A stretch of DNA of 64,000 nucleotides from Verrucomicrobiota bacterium (GTDB taxonomy: Bacteria > Verrucomicrobiota > Kiritimatiellia > RFP12 > UBA1067): positions 29,515-93,514 of the forward strand of contig JAHFSX010000009.1 in assembly GCA_023269675.1 (NCBI GenBank). Direction: 5' to 3'. Of this stretch, positions 27,060 through 35,598 are shown one piece after another (positions within the stretch are counted from its first letter, which is position 1; every line of letters starts with the position of its first letter). The position numbers and the translations under genes are program-made. The notes under the pieces are model-generated. The model was not told the origin of the DNA. It saw only the letters and a program-made list of their open reading frames with translations, and ran no database searches.

Positions 27060-28742
27060 ATGACAAAATACGCAATCGGACTGGATTACGGCACCAACTC
27101 GTGCCGCGCGCTGATCGTGAATCTCGAGACCGGCGCAGAGGTCGCGTCACATGTCTACAACTACCCGTCAGGTCAGGCGGGCGTCATCATCGATCCGCGC
27201 GACCCGAATGTCGCGCGGCAGAGCCCGGCGGACTACCGGGCAGGTCTGGTCGAGATCATTGTGCAAGGCCTCGCCAAGGCCAAAGCGGCAGATGCCGCCT
27301 TCTCGTCCGACCGCGTGGTCGGCATCGGCGTCGACACGACCGGCTCCACGCCCATGCCGGTGGACCGCGCGGGCGTGCCTCTGGCGCTACTGCCGGAGTT
27401 CAAGGACAACCCGAACGCGCAGGCGTGGCTGTGGAAAGACCACACCAGCCACGCCGAGGCGGCCGAGATCACGGCTTTGGCCCGCACGATGCGGCCCGCG
27501 TATCTCGCCAAGTGCGGCGGCACCTACTCCTCCGAGTGGTTCTGGTCAAAGGTGCTCCGCTGCAAGCGGGAGGACCCCCGCGTGTTCGAGGCCGCCTTCA
27601 GCTTCGTGGAGTTGTGCGACTGGATTCCGGCCTTGCTCACGGGCGAGGAGGATCCGCTGACGCTCAAGCGCGGCGTGTGCGCGGCCGGCCACAAGGCGAT
27701 GTACGCGAAGCAATGGGGCGGCCTGCCGGACAAGGAGTTCCTCGGCGCGCTGGATCCGGCGCTGCCCGCGCTGCGGGACCGCCTGTACGAGGTGGCGTAT
27801 ACGGCTGACGTCAAGGCCGGCGGACTCTGCGCGTCCTGGGCGCAGCGTTTGGGTCTGCGCGAGGGCACTGCCGTGGCGGTCGGCGCCTTCGACGCTCACA
27901 TGGGCGCGGTGGGCGCGGGCTGCGCCGCCGGCAAACTGGCGAAGATCTTGGGCACCAGCACCTGCGATCTGATGGTCGCCAAGAGCGATCAGCCGCTGCA
28001 GGACATTCCGGGCGTGTGCGGGATCGTGGACGGCTCGGTGATCGCCGGCTATTACGGGATCGAAGCCGGCCAGTCGGCGGTGGGCGACATCTTCCTCTGG
28101 TTCGTGAACAACCTCGTGCCGGATGCGTTCGGCGCTTCGGCGGACGCGAAGTTCGCCGCGCTGAACGAGTCGGCCGGAAAGCTCAAGCCAGGCGAGAGCG
28201 GCTTGCTGGCGCTCGACTGGAACAACGGCAACCGCACGGTGCTCACCGATGTGCGCCTGTCTGGGCTGCTGCTCGGCCAGACGCTCCACTCCACCGCGCC
28301 GGAAATCTACCGCGCGCTGGTGGAGGCGACGGCCTTCGGCGCGCTGATGATCGTCAACCGCGTGCGCGAGTACGGCGTGCCGGTGGAGCAGGTGATTACC
28401 TGCGGAGGCCTCGCGGTGAAGAGCCCCTTCCTGATGCAGGTCTACGCGGACATTCTGGAGATGCCGATGACCGTGGCGGCCTCGGATCAGACCTGCGCGC
28501 TGGGCGCGGCGCTCTTCGGCGCGGTCTCGGCGGGTGTGTTCGCGGATGTCGAATCCGCGCAGGCCAAGCTCTGCCGTATCCGTGAGCGGGTGTATCAGCC
28601 GATCCCCGCGAACGTCGCGGTCTACCGCGAGCTGTTCGCGCTCTATGGGCAGTTGCACGACGGGTTCGGCACAACGGCGTGGTGCGGCCGGATGGCCAAC
28701 GTGATGAAGGACCTGATCGCGATTAGGGAAAAACAGCGTTGA
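27060..28742 (+). CDS. araB: ribulokinase
   Basis: FGGY-family cytoplasmic kinase phosphorylating L-ribulose to L-ribulose-5-phosphate. The 560-residue length is usual for AraB. The N-terminal phosphate loop is GLDYGTNSCRALIV, the substrate region is VVGIGVDTTGSTPMPVD, and the C-terminal ATPase half shows LGTSTCDLMVA and VEATAFGALMIVNR, both typical of ribulokinases. AAGAGGAACGCT precedes the ATG. Next gene in the pathway is araD, with an intervening repeat element. Confidence 0.96.
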   Translation: MTKYAIGLDYGTNSCRALIVNLETGAEVASHVYNYPSGQAGVIIDPRDPNVARQSPADYRAGLVEIIVQGLAKAKAADAAFSSDRVVGIGVDTTGSTPMPVDRAGVPLALLPEFKDNPNAQAWLWKDHTSHAEAAEITALARTMRPAYLAKCGGTYSSEWFWSKVLRCKREDPRVFEAAFSFVELCDWIPALLTGEEDPLTLKRGVCAAGHKAMYAKQWGGLPDKEFLGALDPALPALRDRLYEVAYTADVKAGGLCASWAQRLGLREGTAVAVGAFDAHMGAVGAGCAAGKLAKILGTSTCDLMVAKSDQPLQDIPGVCGIVDGSVIAGYYGIEAGQSAVGDIFLWFVNNLVPDAFGASADAKFAALNESAGKLKPGESGLLALDWNNGNRTVLTDVRLSGLLLGQTLHSTAPEIYRALVEATAFGALMIVNRVREYGVPVEQVITCGGLAVKSPFLMQVYADILEMPMTVAASDQTCALGAALFGAVSAGVFADVESAQAKLCRIRERVYQPIPANVAVYRELFALYGQLHDGFGTTAWCGRMANVMKDLIAIREKQR

Positions 28743-28749
28743 AGGGGGC

Positions 28750-28831
28750 GTTACTCGTTACCCGTTAATCGTTGGAGATTTGCTTGAAACTGAATCCAAG
28801 CACGCAACGTGTAACCTGTAACCCGTAACTC
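28750..28831. repeat. intergenic inverted repeat, family F
   Basis: Left arm (28750-28774) of near-tandem GTTACTCGTTACCCGTTA units. Right arm (28799-28831) of GTAACCTGTAACCCGTAAC units in the opposite sense. The element starts seven bases after the araB stop and fills the araB-araD gap. Confidence 0.8.
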
Positions 28832-28844
28832 TTAAGGTTATGAC

Positions 28845-29546
28845 ATGCAACTTGAACAATTACGCGAGATTGTCTGCGCGGCGAATCTGGAGCTGGTCCG
28901 GCAGGGGCTGGTCACGCTGACGTGGGGCAACGTGAGCGGCATCGACCGCGGCCGCGGCCTGATGGTGATAAAACCCAGCGGCGTGGCGTATGACCGCCTC
29001 ACGCCGGCGGCGCTGGTGATCACGGACCTGGACGGCAACGTGGTGGAGGGCGACTACGCGCCGTCTTCGGATACGGCGACGCATGTGCGTCTGTACCAGG
29101 CGTTCCCCAACATCGGCGGCGTGGTCCACACCCACAGTACGTATGCGACGTCGTTCGCGCAGGCGGGCCGCGAAATTCCCTGTCTCGGCACCACGCACGC
29201 GGATCATTTCCAAGGCTCCGTCCCGGTGGCGCGCTTGCCGACCGCGGCCGAGGTGCGCGAGCGCTACGAGCACAACATCGGCGGGCTGATCGTCGAGCGG
29301 TTTCGCGATTTGGATCCCGACGCGCTGCCGGCCGTGCTGGCCGCGGGTCACGGACCGTTCACCTGGGGCCCCGACCCGCGCCAGGCCGTGGAGAACGCGG
29401 TGGCGCTCGAGGCGGTGGCGCAGATGGCGGCCGCGACGTTTGCGCTGTGCCCGGATGCCGCGCCGTTGCCCGCCTACATTCTCGACAAGCACTACGGACG
29501 CAAGCACGGCCCGGGTGCGTATTACGGACAGAGAAATATCCAATAA
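28845..29546 (+). CDS. araD: L-ribulose-5-phosphate 4-epimerase
   Basis: Class II aldolase-fold enzyme converting L-ribulose-5-phosphate to D-xylulose-5-phosphate. The 233 residues include the metal-binding HTHSTYA and later GHGPFTWG, with the phosphate-binding GNVSG and KPSG stretches. As I recall it, the E. coli enzyme ends in AYYGQ. Here that tail is followed by four more residues (RNIQ) and a TAA, and those bases belong to the left arm of the repeat at 29535-29564. The stop codon therefore looks donated by the element. The ATG at 28845 has only a weak upstream site (AAGGTTATGAC). Confidence 0.95.
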   Translation: MQLEQLREIVCAANLELVRQGLVTLTWGNVSGIDRGRGLMVIKPSGVAYDRLTPAALVITDLDGNVVEGDYAPSSDTATHVRLYQAFPNIGGVVHTHSTYATSFAQAGREIPCLGTTHADHFQGSVPVARLPTAAEVRERYEHNIGGLIVERFRDLDPDALPAVLAAGHGPFTWGPDPRQAVENAVALEAVAQMAAATFALCPDAAPLPAYILDKHYGRKHGPGAYYGQRNIQ

Positions 29547-29986
29547 TCAACAAGGAATGTCCAATGATGAAGGGGAAGACCTTTGACCTGCAAGATCGGC
29601 TGGTCGATTACTCGGTCAGAATCATTCGACTTTCAGAGTCCCTTCCCGACACAAAGTCCGGGAGGCACATCGCCATCCAGATCTTGCGGAGCGGCACGTC
29701 GCCCGCGCCAAATTACGGGGAAGGGCAAAGCGCCGAATCGCGGATGGACTTTATCCATAAGCTCAAGATCGCACTGAAGGAACTTCGTGAGACAGAGATT
29801 TGGCTGAAAGTGATTATGAAGGCAGGCTTGATTCAACCGTCAGATCTGGTCATGCCTTTGCTTAAAGAGACGGACGAATTGATTTCAATTCTGTTTACGA
29901 GTGTTCAAACGGCAAGAGAGAACGAGCAGAACAAAGAGTAGTTTGTCCGATGGGTGTTGGACATTCCTTGTTGTTTATTGGATATT
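29535..29986. mobile_element. inverted-repeat-bounded cassette carrying a four-helix-bundle gene (family B copy 1)
   Basis: Left arm 29535-29564 and right arm 29957-29986 are 30 bases each and complementary at 29 positions; each contains the core CAACAAGGAATGTCCAA or its complement. They bracket one gene of 125 codons. The left arm overlaps the end of araD, supplies AAGGAA as ribosome-binding site and ends at the cargo start codon. A related inverted repeat without cargo is at 31491-31593. No transposase is present, so movement would need help in trans. That it is mobile is inference. Confidence 0.7.
29564..29941 (+). CDS. four-helix-bundle protein (23S rRNA IVP / bAvd-like family)
   Basis: Small cytoplasmic protein of 125 residues. 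It has the family pattern: an N-terminal helix with LVDYSVRIIRLSESLP, the loop SGRHIAIQILRSGTSPAPNYGEG, then AESRMDFIHKLKIALKELRE and a last helix. The family (PF05635/TIGR02436) occurs in 23S rRNA intervening sequences and, as Avd, beside diversity-generating retroelements, and is basic and nucleic-acid-binding where studied. Neither rRNA nor a reverse transcriptase is near here. The gene lies exactly between two near-identical inverted arms and interrupts the arabinose genes. Its base composition is visibly less GC-rich than its neighbours. Tandem ATGs at 29564 and 29567 follow AAGGAA. Confidence 0.9.
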   Translation: MMKGKTFDLQDRLVDYSVRIIRLSESLPDTKSGRHIAIQILRSGTSPAPNYGEGQSAESRMDFIHKLKIALKELRETEIWLKVIMKAGLIQPSDLVMPLLKETDELISILFTSVQTARENEQNKE

Positions 29987-30002
29987 CAAAGGAGAGTGAG
30001 CA

Positions 30003-31487
30003 ATGAGTATGCAGAATATGCCGGAGATCAAGATCGGCGTCGTCGGCGTGTCGCGGGACTGCTTCCCCGCCAGCCTGACGCAGAAACGTCTGGCCGCGCT
30101 GATGGCCGAACTCAAGAAGCAGAAGGTGGATGCCGTGGCGTGCCCGGTGATCATCGAGAACGAGAAGCAGGCCCTCGCGGCGTGCGATGACCTGATCGAG
30201 CAGGGGTGTAACGCGGCGGTGGTGTATCTTGGCAACTTCGGTCCCGAAGGCCCGGCCACGCTCTTCATCCAGGAGTTTCCCGGGCCGGTCATGGTGTGCG
30301 CGGCGGCGGAAGAGAACAAGGCCGTGTTGGCGAGCGACCGCGGCGACGCGCTGTGCGGGCTGCTGAACTGCTCGTACAATATCGGGTTGCGCCGCCTTGA
30401 CGTCTACATTCCGCAGTACCCGGTGGGGCTGCCCAAGGATCTCGCGCAGAAGATCGGCGAGTTCACCGCGATCGCGCGGGTGGTGGTGGGCGTGAGCAAC
30501 CTGAAGGTCTTCGGCTTCGGGCCGCGCCCCCACGACTTCATGGCCTGCAACGCGCCGATCCAGCCGATCTTCGACCTCGGCGCGACGGTGATGGAGAACT
30601 CCGAGCTGGATCTGCTGGTCGAGTATAAGAAGGCCGCGAAGGACAAGGCCTCGATCAAAGCGATTGCCGCGGACATGGCCAAGGAGCTGAAGGGCTGCTG
30701 CCGCTGGCCGGATCTGCTGCCGAAACTGGCGCAGTACGAATTGGCGCTGATGAACTTCTTTGAGAGCAACCTCGGCGCTTCATCGTACGGCGTCTTCGCC
30801 AACAAGTGCTGGCCCGCGTTCGAGAGCGAGTTCGGCTTCGTGCCCTGCTTCATCAACAGCCGCCTCGCCGGCCGCGGCATCCCGGTCGCCTGCGAAGTGG
30901 ACCTCTACGGCGCGATCTCCGAGTACATGCTGCAGTGCGCGACGGGTCTGCCCGCGACGCTGCTGGACATCAACAACTCGGTGCCCGCGGACATCCTCAA
31001 GGGCGCGGATCTCAAGGGTGTGCCGGTCAGGGACCTCTTCATGGGCTTCCACTGCGGCAACACGTGCAGCTCCTGCATGAAGAGCTGCACCATGAAGTAC
31101 CAGCTCATCATGAACCGTCTGATGGAGGGCGGCGGTGAGCCGGACATCACGCGCGGGACATTGGAAGGGCAACTCAAGCCCGGCGCGACCACGATGTTTC
31201 GCTTGCAGGCCAACGCCGACAGCGAGCTCGTGAGCTACATCGCCGAGGGCGAGATGCTCGATGTGGATCCCTGTTCGTTCGGCGGCATCAGCGTGGTGGG
31301 CATCCGCGACTTCGCGCGGTTCTACCGCCACGTGCTGATCGGCAAGCGCTTCCCGCACCACGGCGGCTTCGGCTTCGCCAGGGCGGGCAAGGTGCTCTTC
31401 GAAGCGGTCAAGCTGCTGGGCGTGGAGGACGTCAACACGCCTCTGCCCGAGAGCGTGCGTTATCCCGGCGAGAATCCGTTCGCGTAA
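30003..31487 (+). CDS. L-fucose/L-arabinose isomerase family protein (probable arabinose isomerase step)
   Basis: Cytoplasmic protein of 494 residues of the L-fucose/L-arabinose isomerase superfamily (KIGVVGVSRDCFPASLTQKR at the N-terminus; SSYGVFANKCWPAFESEFGFVPCFINSRLAGRG and CEVDLYGAISEYML later). It is not a classical AraA, but classical AraA is absent and this gene sits with araB and araD, so conversion of L-arabinose to L-ribulose is the natural assignment. A cysteine cluster (CGNTCSSCMKSCTMKYQ) may bind metal. AAAGGAGAG lies eight bases before the ATG at 30003. Directly upstream is the inverted-repeat cassette. Confidence 0.85.
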   Translation: MSMQNMPEIKIGVVGVSRDCFPASLTQKRLAALMAELKKQKVDAVACPVIIENEKQALAACDDLIEQGCNAAVVYLGNFGPEGPATLFIQEFPGPVMVCAAAEENKAVLASDRGDALCGLLNCSYNIGLRRLDVYIPQYPVGLPKDLAQKIGEFTAIARVVVGVSNLKVFGFGPRPHDFMACNAPIQPIFDLGATVMENSELDLLVEYKKAAKDKASIKAIAADMAKELKGCCRWPDLLPKLAQYELALMNFFESNLGASSYGVFANKCWPAFESEFGFVPCFINSRLAGRGIPVACEVDLYGAISEYMLQCATGLPATLLDINNSVPADILKGADLKGVPVRDLFMGFHCGNTCSSCMKSCTMKYQLIMNRLMEGGGEPDITRGTLEGQLKPGATTMFRLQANADSELVSYIAEGEMLDVDPCSFGGISVVGIRDFARFYRHVLIGKRFPHHGGFGFARAGKVLFEAVKLLGVEDVNTPLPESVRYPGENPFA

Positions 31488-31490
31488 ATT

Positions 31491-31593
31491 AGGGAATCAC
31501 CAATAACGAACAGGGAATGTCCAATGTCCAACGGAGAACGTTAAGTCTTCACTTGATCATTGGATATTCCTTGTTGGATATTGGATGTTTGAC
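31491..31593. repeat. intergenic inverted repeat, family B copy 2 (no cargo)
   Basis: Left part (31491-31535) contains AACAGGGAATGTCCAATGTCC. The right part (31556-31593) contains GATATTCCTTGTTGGATATT, its approximate reverse complement. The same words occur in the arms of the cassette at 29535-29986, but here the arms are only about 20 bases apart and more diverged. It starts three bases after the upstream stop codon. Confidence 0.8.
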
Positions 31594-31613
31594 GTAATTC
31601 AAAAAAGGGGCGT

Positions 31614-33992
31614 ATGAAACAGGTCGTATTGTGGGGCGCGTTATTAGGCGTTGGGTGCGGGAGCCTCTTTGCCGAGAACTCAATCACCGTGGCGGTCGAC
31701 AAGCCCGGCATCAAGGTCAGCCCGACCCTGTGGGGCATCTTCTTCGAGGACATCAACCTGTCGACGGACGGCGGCATCTATGCGGAACTCGTCCGCAACC
31801 GCTCCTTCGAGGACTCCGGCAAGCCGGACTTCTGGACCTCCGTCAGCAGCGGCAACGCCCAGATCGAGCTGGCCGTGGATTCCGAAAAGCCGATGAGCGC
31901 GAAGAACCCCCATGCGCTCAAAGTGACGATCAAGGAACCGGGCGTCGCGCGTGCGGGGGTGGCCAACGGCGGCTACTGGGGCATGGCGGTGGTGAAGGGC
32001 GGGAAATATGATCTCTCGCTGTGCGCCCGCGCGGACGGGGCTTTCAAAGGGCCTCTCACGGTGACGCTGGAGAGCACCGACAGCGTGGTGTACGCCAAGG
32101 AGAAGATCAAGGCGCTCGGCAAAGACTGGCAGACCTACACCTTCACGCTCAAGACCGACACGGCCGACCCCAAGGCGCGGCTGGTGGTCAGCACTGACAA
32201 GCCCGGGACCTTCTGGCTCGACATGGTGTCCCTGTTTCCGCAGGACACGTGGAAGGGTCACGGCTTCCGCAAGGACCTGGCCCGGATGCTGGCCGAGATG
32301 AAGCCCGCTTTCATGCGCTTCCCCGGCGGCTGCTGGGTCGAGGGAAACACCATGAAAGAGGCCTACCGCTGGAAGGAGACCATCGGCGATATCCCCGAAC
32401 GGCGGACACAGGACAACATCTGGGGTTACAGGGCCACGCACGGGCTCGGCTACCACGAGTACCTGCAGCTGTGCGAGGACATCGGCGCGGAGCCGCTCTT
32501 CTGCATCAACGTCGGCATGTCCCACAAGGAGAACGTGCCGATGGACAAGATGGGCGAGTTCGTGCAGGACGCGCTCGACGCGCTCGAGTACGCCAACGGC
32601 CCGGCCGACAGCAAGTGGGGCGCGGTGCGCGCCAAGGCCGGACACCCGGCGCCGTTCAACATGAAGATGTTGGAGATCGGCAACGAGAACGGCGGCCCTG
32701 CTTACCATGAGCGATACGCGCTGTTCCACGACGCGATCAAGGCCAAGTATCCCAACGTGAAACTTGTCGCTAACGTGTGGAGCGGGATGCCGAAGAACCG
32801 TCCCCTCGACATCGTGGACGAGCACTACTACAGCAACCCCGAGTTCTTCATCGCGAACGCGGGCAGGTACGACGGCTACGACCGCTCCGCCTACAAGGTC
32901 TTCGTGGGGGAGTACGCGGTGACGCAGGGCACCGGCGAGGGCAGCCTGCGCGGCGCGGTGGGCGAGGCCGCCTTCATGACCGGGTTGGAGCGCAACTCGG
33001 ATGTCGTCGTGATGGCCTCTTACGCGCCGCTCCTCGTGAACGCCAACCACCGGCGCTGGAATCCGGACCTGATCGTATTCGACAGCTCGCGGGCCTATGG
33101 CATCCCCTCGTACTACGTGCAGAAGCTGTTCGCCGAAAACAGGGGCGACGTGGTCCTGCCGTGTGCGGTCGAATCCGCGGCCGCGGCGGCGCCGGCCGAG
33201 AGCGGGATGGTCGGCGTGGGGACGTGGCTTACGCAGGCCGAATACAAGGACATCAAGGTGACACGCGGAGACGAGGTGCTGTACTCCTGCGATTTCGCGG
33301 GCGGCACCCCGGGCTGGAAGCTGCTAGGCGGCGAGTGGAAGGCCGAGGGCGGCGTTCTCAAGCAGACATCGCGCGGCGAGAACATCCGCGCCGTCGTCGG
33401 CGACAAAAAATGGAACAACTACACCTACACGCTCAAGGCCCGCAAGCTCGGCGGCTCGGAAGGCTTCCTGATTTTGTTCGGCGTGGACAAGGACAACCAG
33501 AAATCGTGGTGGAACATCGGAGGCTGGGGCAACAAACGGCACGGCCTCGAAATGCCCGGCGTCGAAGAAGCCAGCGTGGAGGGCTCGATCGAGACCGGCC
33601 GCTGGTACGACATCAAGGTGGAGTTGAAAGGCGCGAACATCAGGTGCTATCTGGACGGCAAGCTCATCCATGACGCGCAGGGCAAGCCGCTGAAGGCGCT
33701 GCATGCCTCCTCGACCCTCTCGGCGGACGGCAACGAGGTGATCCTGAAGATCGTCAACACCGCCGCCGCTGTCCAGGAGACCGACATCCGGGTGAACGGC
33801 GTGCAGAGTGTCTCGAAGAAAGCCCGGGCGTTCGTGCTGACGTCGGCGGACCCCATGGCCGAGAACTCGCTCGATGAGCCCGCGAAGGTCGCCCCGGCCG
33901 CCCTCACGCTCGACTGCGCGGAGGGGAGCTTTACGCACGCTTTCCCGGGCAACTCCGTGACGGTGATCCGGTTAGCGGTCAAAAAGCGGTAA
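31614..33992 (+). CDS. GH51 alpha-L-arabinofuranosidase with embedded LamG-like domain (2)
   Basis: Exported 792-residue paralogue of the enzyme at 24467-26959. A signal peptide (VVLWGALLGVGCGSLFA) is followed by the GIFFEDINLSTDGGIYAELV start of the GH51 region. The acid/base is Glu358 in EIGNENGG and the nucleophile Glu433 in VGEYAVTQ. A DUF1080/LamG-like insert (YTLKARKLGGSEGFLILF, GGWGNKRHGLEM) again precedes the last beta strands. The active-site residue after NEN differs (GGP here, WDN in copy 1), hinting at a different substrate pocket. AAAAAAGGGG precedes the ATG. It is the last plus-strand gene of the arabinose segment and converges with nrfA. Confidence 0.93.
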   Translation: MKQVVLWGALLGVGCGSLFAENSITVAVDKPGIKVSPTLWGIFFEDINLSTDGGIYAELVRNRSFEDSGKPDFWTSVSSGNAQIELAVDSEKPMSAKNPHALKVTIKEPGVARAGVANGGYWGMAVVKGGKYDLSLCARADGAFKGPLTVTLESTDSVVYAKEKIKALGKDWQTYTFTLKTDTADPKARLVVSTDKPGTFWLDMVSLFPQDTWKGHGFRKDLARMLAEMKPAFMRFPGGCWVEGNTMKEAYRWKETIGDIPERRTQDNIWGYRATHGLGYHEYLQLCEDIGAEPLFCINVGMSHKENVPMDKMGEFVQDALDALEYANGPADSKWGAVRAKAGHPAPFNMKMLEIGNENGGPAYHERYALFHDAIKAKYPNVKLVANVWSGMPKNRPLDIVDEHYYSNPEFFIANAGRYDGYDRSAYKVFVGEYAVTQGTGEGSLRGAVGEAAFMTGLERNSDVVVMASYAPLLVNANHRRWNPDLIVFDSSRAYGIPSYYVQKLFAENRGDVVLPCAVESAAAAAPAESGMVGVGTWLTQAEYKDIKVTRGDEVLYSCDFAGGTPGWKLLGGEWKAEGGVLKQTSRGENIRAVVGDKKWNNYTYTLKARKLGGSEGFLILFGVDKDNQKSWWNIGGWGNKRHGLEMPGVEEASVEGSIETGRWYDIKVELKGANIRCYLDGKLIHDAQGKPLKALHASSTLSADGNEVILKIVNTAAAVQETDIRVNGVQSVSKKARAFVLTSADPMAENSLDEPAKVAPAALTLDCAEGSFTHAFPGNSVTVIRLAVKKR

Positions 33993-34129
33993 AGGAACTT
34001 GAGAAAAAAAGTTAGGGGGCGCGCTCCTGCGCCGCCCTGAGCGCTCAGAGACAGGGGGTCTGACGGCGCCATGGATTGGCCGGGCTGCCCGTTAATAGCG
34101 GCCTACATCCATTAAATCATTGCGGCCGA

Positions 34130-35581
34130 CTAGTTGCCGCGGGGCTTCAGAAGCTCGATCTTGCCGCGGTGGGCGAGGTCGATGGCTTCTGCCAGGAGGC
34201 GGGCGGCCTCCTGCGGCGCGTGGAACCCCATGGAGTTCTCGGCCGCCACGAAGTCCAGGCGCCACTGCGCCTGGCGGTGCAGCGCGCGCGCGCCTTTGAG
34301 GGCCTCGTCCGTTGCGCCGCCCTGCTTGGCGTCGGCCAGCGCCCGGATCAGGCCGACCGTGGCCTCCTCGGCGCGGAGCATGAGCGCTTTGGTCCGGTCC
34401 TGGATCGCCTCGGCGCGCGCCATGATCTCTTTTTCCGGATAGCGGTGGCAGGTCTGGCACGAGCGGGCGGGATTGAGCAGCGGGCTGCGCACGTGGTGGT
34501 CGCTGATCTTGACCGCGCCTTCGCGCATGTAGGGCATGTGGCAGTCCGCGCAGGCCACGCCGCTGCGGGCGTGGATGCCCTGGCTCCAGAGTTCGAACTC
34601 GGGGTGCTGGGCCTTGAGCGTCGGGGCGCCGCTGGCCGCGTGGGTCCAGTCGACATGGCCCACCTCGTCGTAGTAGGCCTCTTCCTCGTCCATCTTGAGG
34701 CCCTTGTGCCAAGGATAGGTGAGCTTTTTCTCGGGGCCTTTGAAGTAGTACTCCACGTGGCACTGGGCGCAGACGAGCGAGCGCAGTTCCTGACGAGAGG
34801 CGTCGGCGTTGACGTCATAGTCGCGGACGCGGTTGCCGGCGCGCCAGCGCATGACGCTCGGCAGGTGCGGCAGCGGGGTTTCGGCTTTGGCCAGTTCCCG
34901 CAGGCCGTTGAGGAGTCCGGGGCGGGTGATCCGCAACCCCATGGAGGCGGGGTCGTGGCAGTCGATGCAGGCGACGGGATGCCGGATCAGCTTGTCGCCT
35001 TTGCTGTCGGTCAGGTTGCGCGCTTCGGCGTAAGGCAGGGCGCAGACGGCCTCGAAGCCCTTCATGATCTGGTCTTGCGGACGTTCGTCGGGGACGCCGG
35101 CCTTCCGCCCCATGTAGCGGTAGGCGGGCAGGATCGAGGCGTGGCAGTGGAGGCAGGCGCCGGGCTGCTTGAATTGTTTGACGCGCTCGGTCTGGTCCTG
35201 GTCCGAGAGCATGTAGGCGTGGCCGCGCTCCTCGCGGTAGTCGACCGCGAACGCGTAGCCCTGGAAAAGGACGCGCCAGAGGGGGTCGGCGTCGAGCTTC
35301 TGGAAGGCGTCGCTGCCGCCGTAGCGCGTGCGCTCGGTGTCCACCGTGCGGCGGTAGCTGTCGTACTGGCGCGGGTAGTTCTTGCCCCATTCGGCGGGAT
35401 CGATCGTGTTTTCGTTGAGCTCCACAATCTGGAAAACGTGCTGCCTCGACTCGGCCTTGCGCTCCATGATGTTGCGCCAGAGCGCCATCACGCCGACGGT
35501 GGCGGCGGCGGCGACCAGCACCGTCACGACATAGAGAAGCTTCATGCGGGGCGGAAGGGACGAGGACATTCTTTGTAACAT
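34130..35581 (-). CDS. nrfA: cytochrome c nitrite reductase, catalytic subunit (CXXCH type)
   Basis: Pentaheme enzyme reducing nitrite to ammonium outside the cytoplasmic membrane. The 483 residues start with a membrane anchor or uncleaved signal (about 13-36). Five heme sites are CLHCH (143-147), CIDCH (205-209), CAQCH (271-275), CADCH (344-348) and CQTCH (375-379). The first, catalytic heme has CXXCH instead of the CXXCK of E. coli NrfA, a variant known in other bacteria. The CAQCHVEYYF and HPEFELWSQGIH catalytic segments are present. I chose the ATG at 35581, after AGAGGTGT; an in-frame upstream ATG would overlap nrfH. Operon: nrfH then nrfA, 17 bases apart. Confidence 0.95.
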   Translation of the reverse strand: MLQRMSSSLPPRMKLLYVVTVLVAAAATVGVMALWRNIMERKAESRQHVFQIVELNENTIDPAEWGKNYPRQYDSYRRTVDTERTRYGGSDAFQKLDADPLWRVLFQGYAFAVDYREERGHAYMLSDQDQTERVKQFKQPGACLHCHASILPAYRYMGRKAGVPDERPQDQIMKGFEAVCALPYAEARNLTDSKGDKLIRHPVACIDCHDPASMGLRITRPGLLNGLRELAKAETPLPHLPSVMRWRAGNRVRDYDVNADASRQELRSLVCAQCHVEYYFKGPEKKLTYPWHKGLKMDEEEAYYDEVGHVDWTHAASGAPTLKAQHPEFELWSQGIHARSGVACADCHMPYMREGAVKISDHHVRSPLLNPARSCQTCHRYPEKEIMARAEAIQDRTKALMLRAEEATVGLIRALADAKQGGATDEALKGARALHRQAQWRLDFVAAENSMGFHAPQEAARLLAEAIDLAHRGKIELLKPRGN

Positions 35582-35598
35582 GGGGACACCTCTTCGGG

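Noticed and set aside
29564..29941. Diversity-generating retroelement around the Avd-like protein
   Set aside because: No reverse transcriptase, template repeat or variable-repeat target is present nearby.
33993..34129. Bidirectional terminator between the convergent GH51 and nrfA genes
   Set aside because: GC-rich with short palindromes, but no stable stem followed by a T- or A-run.
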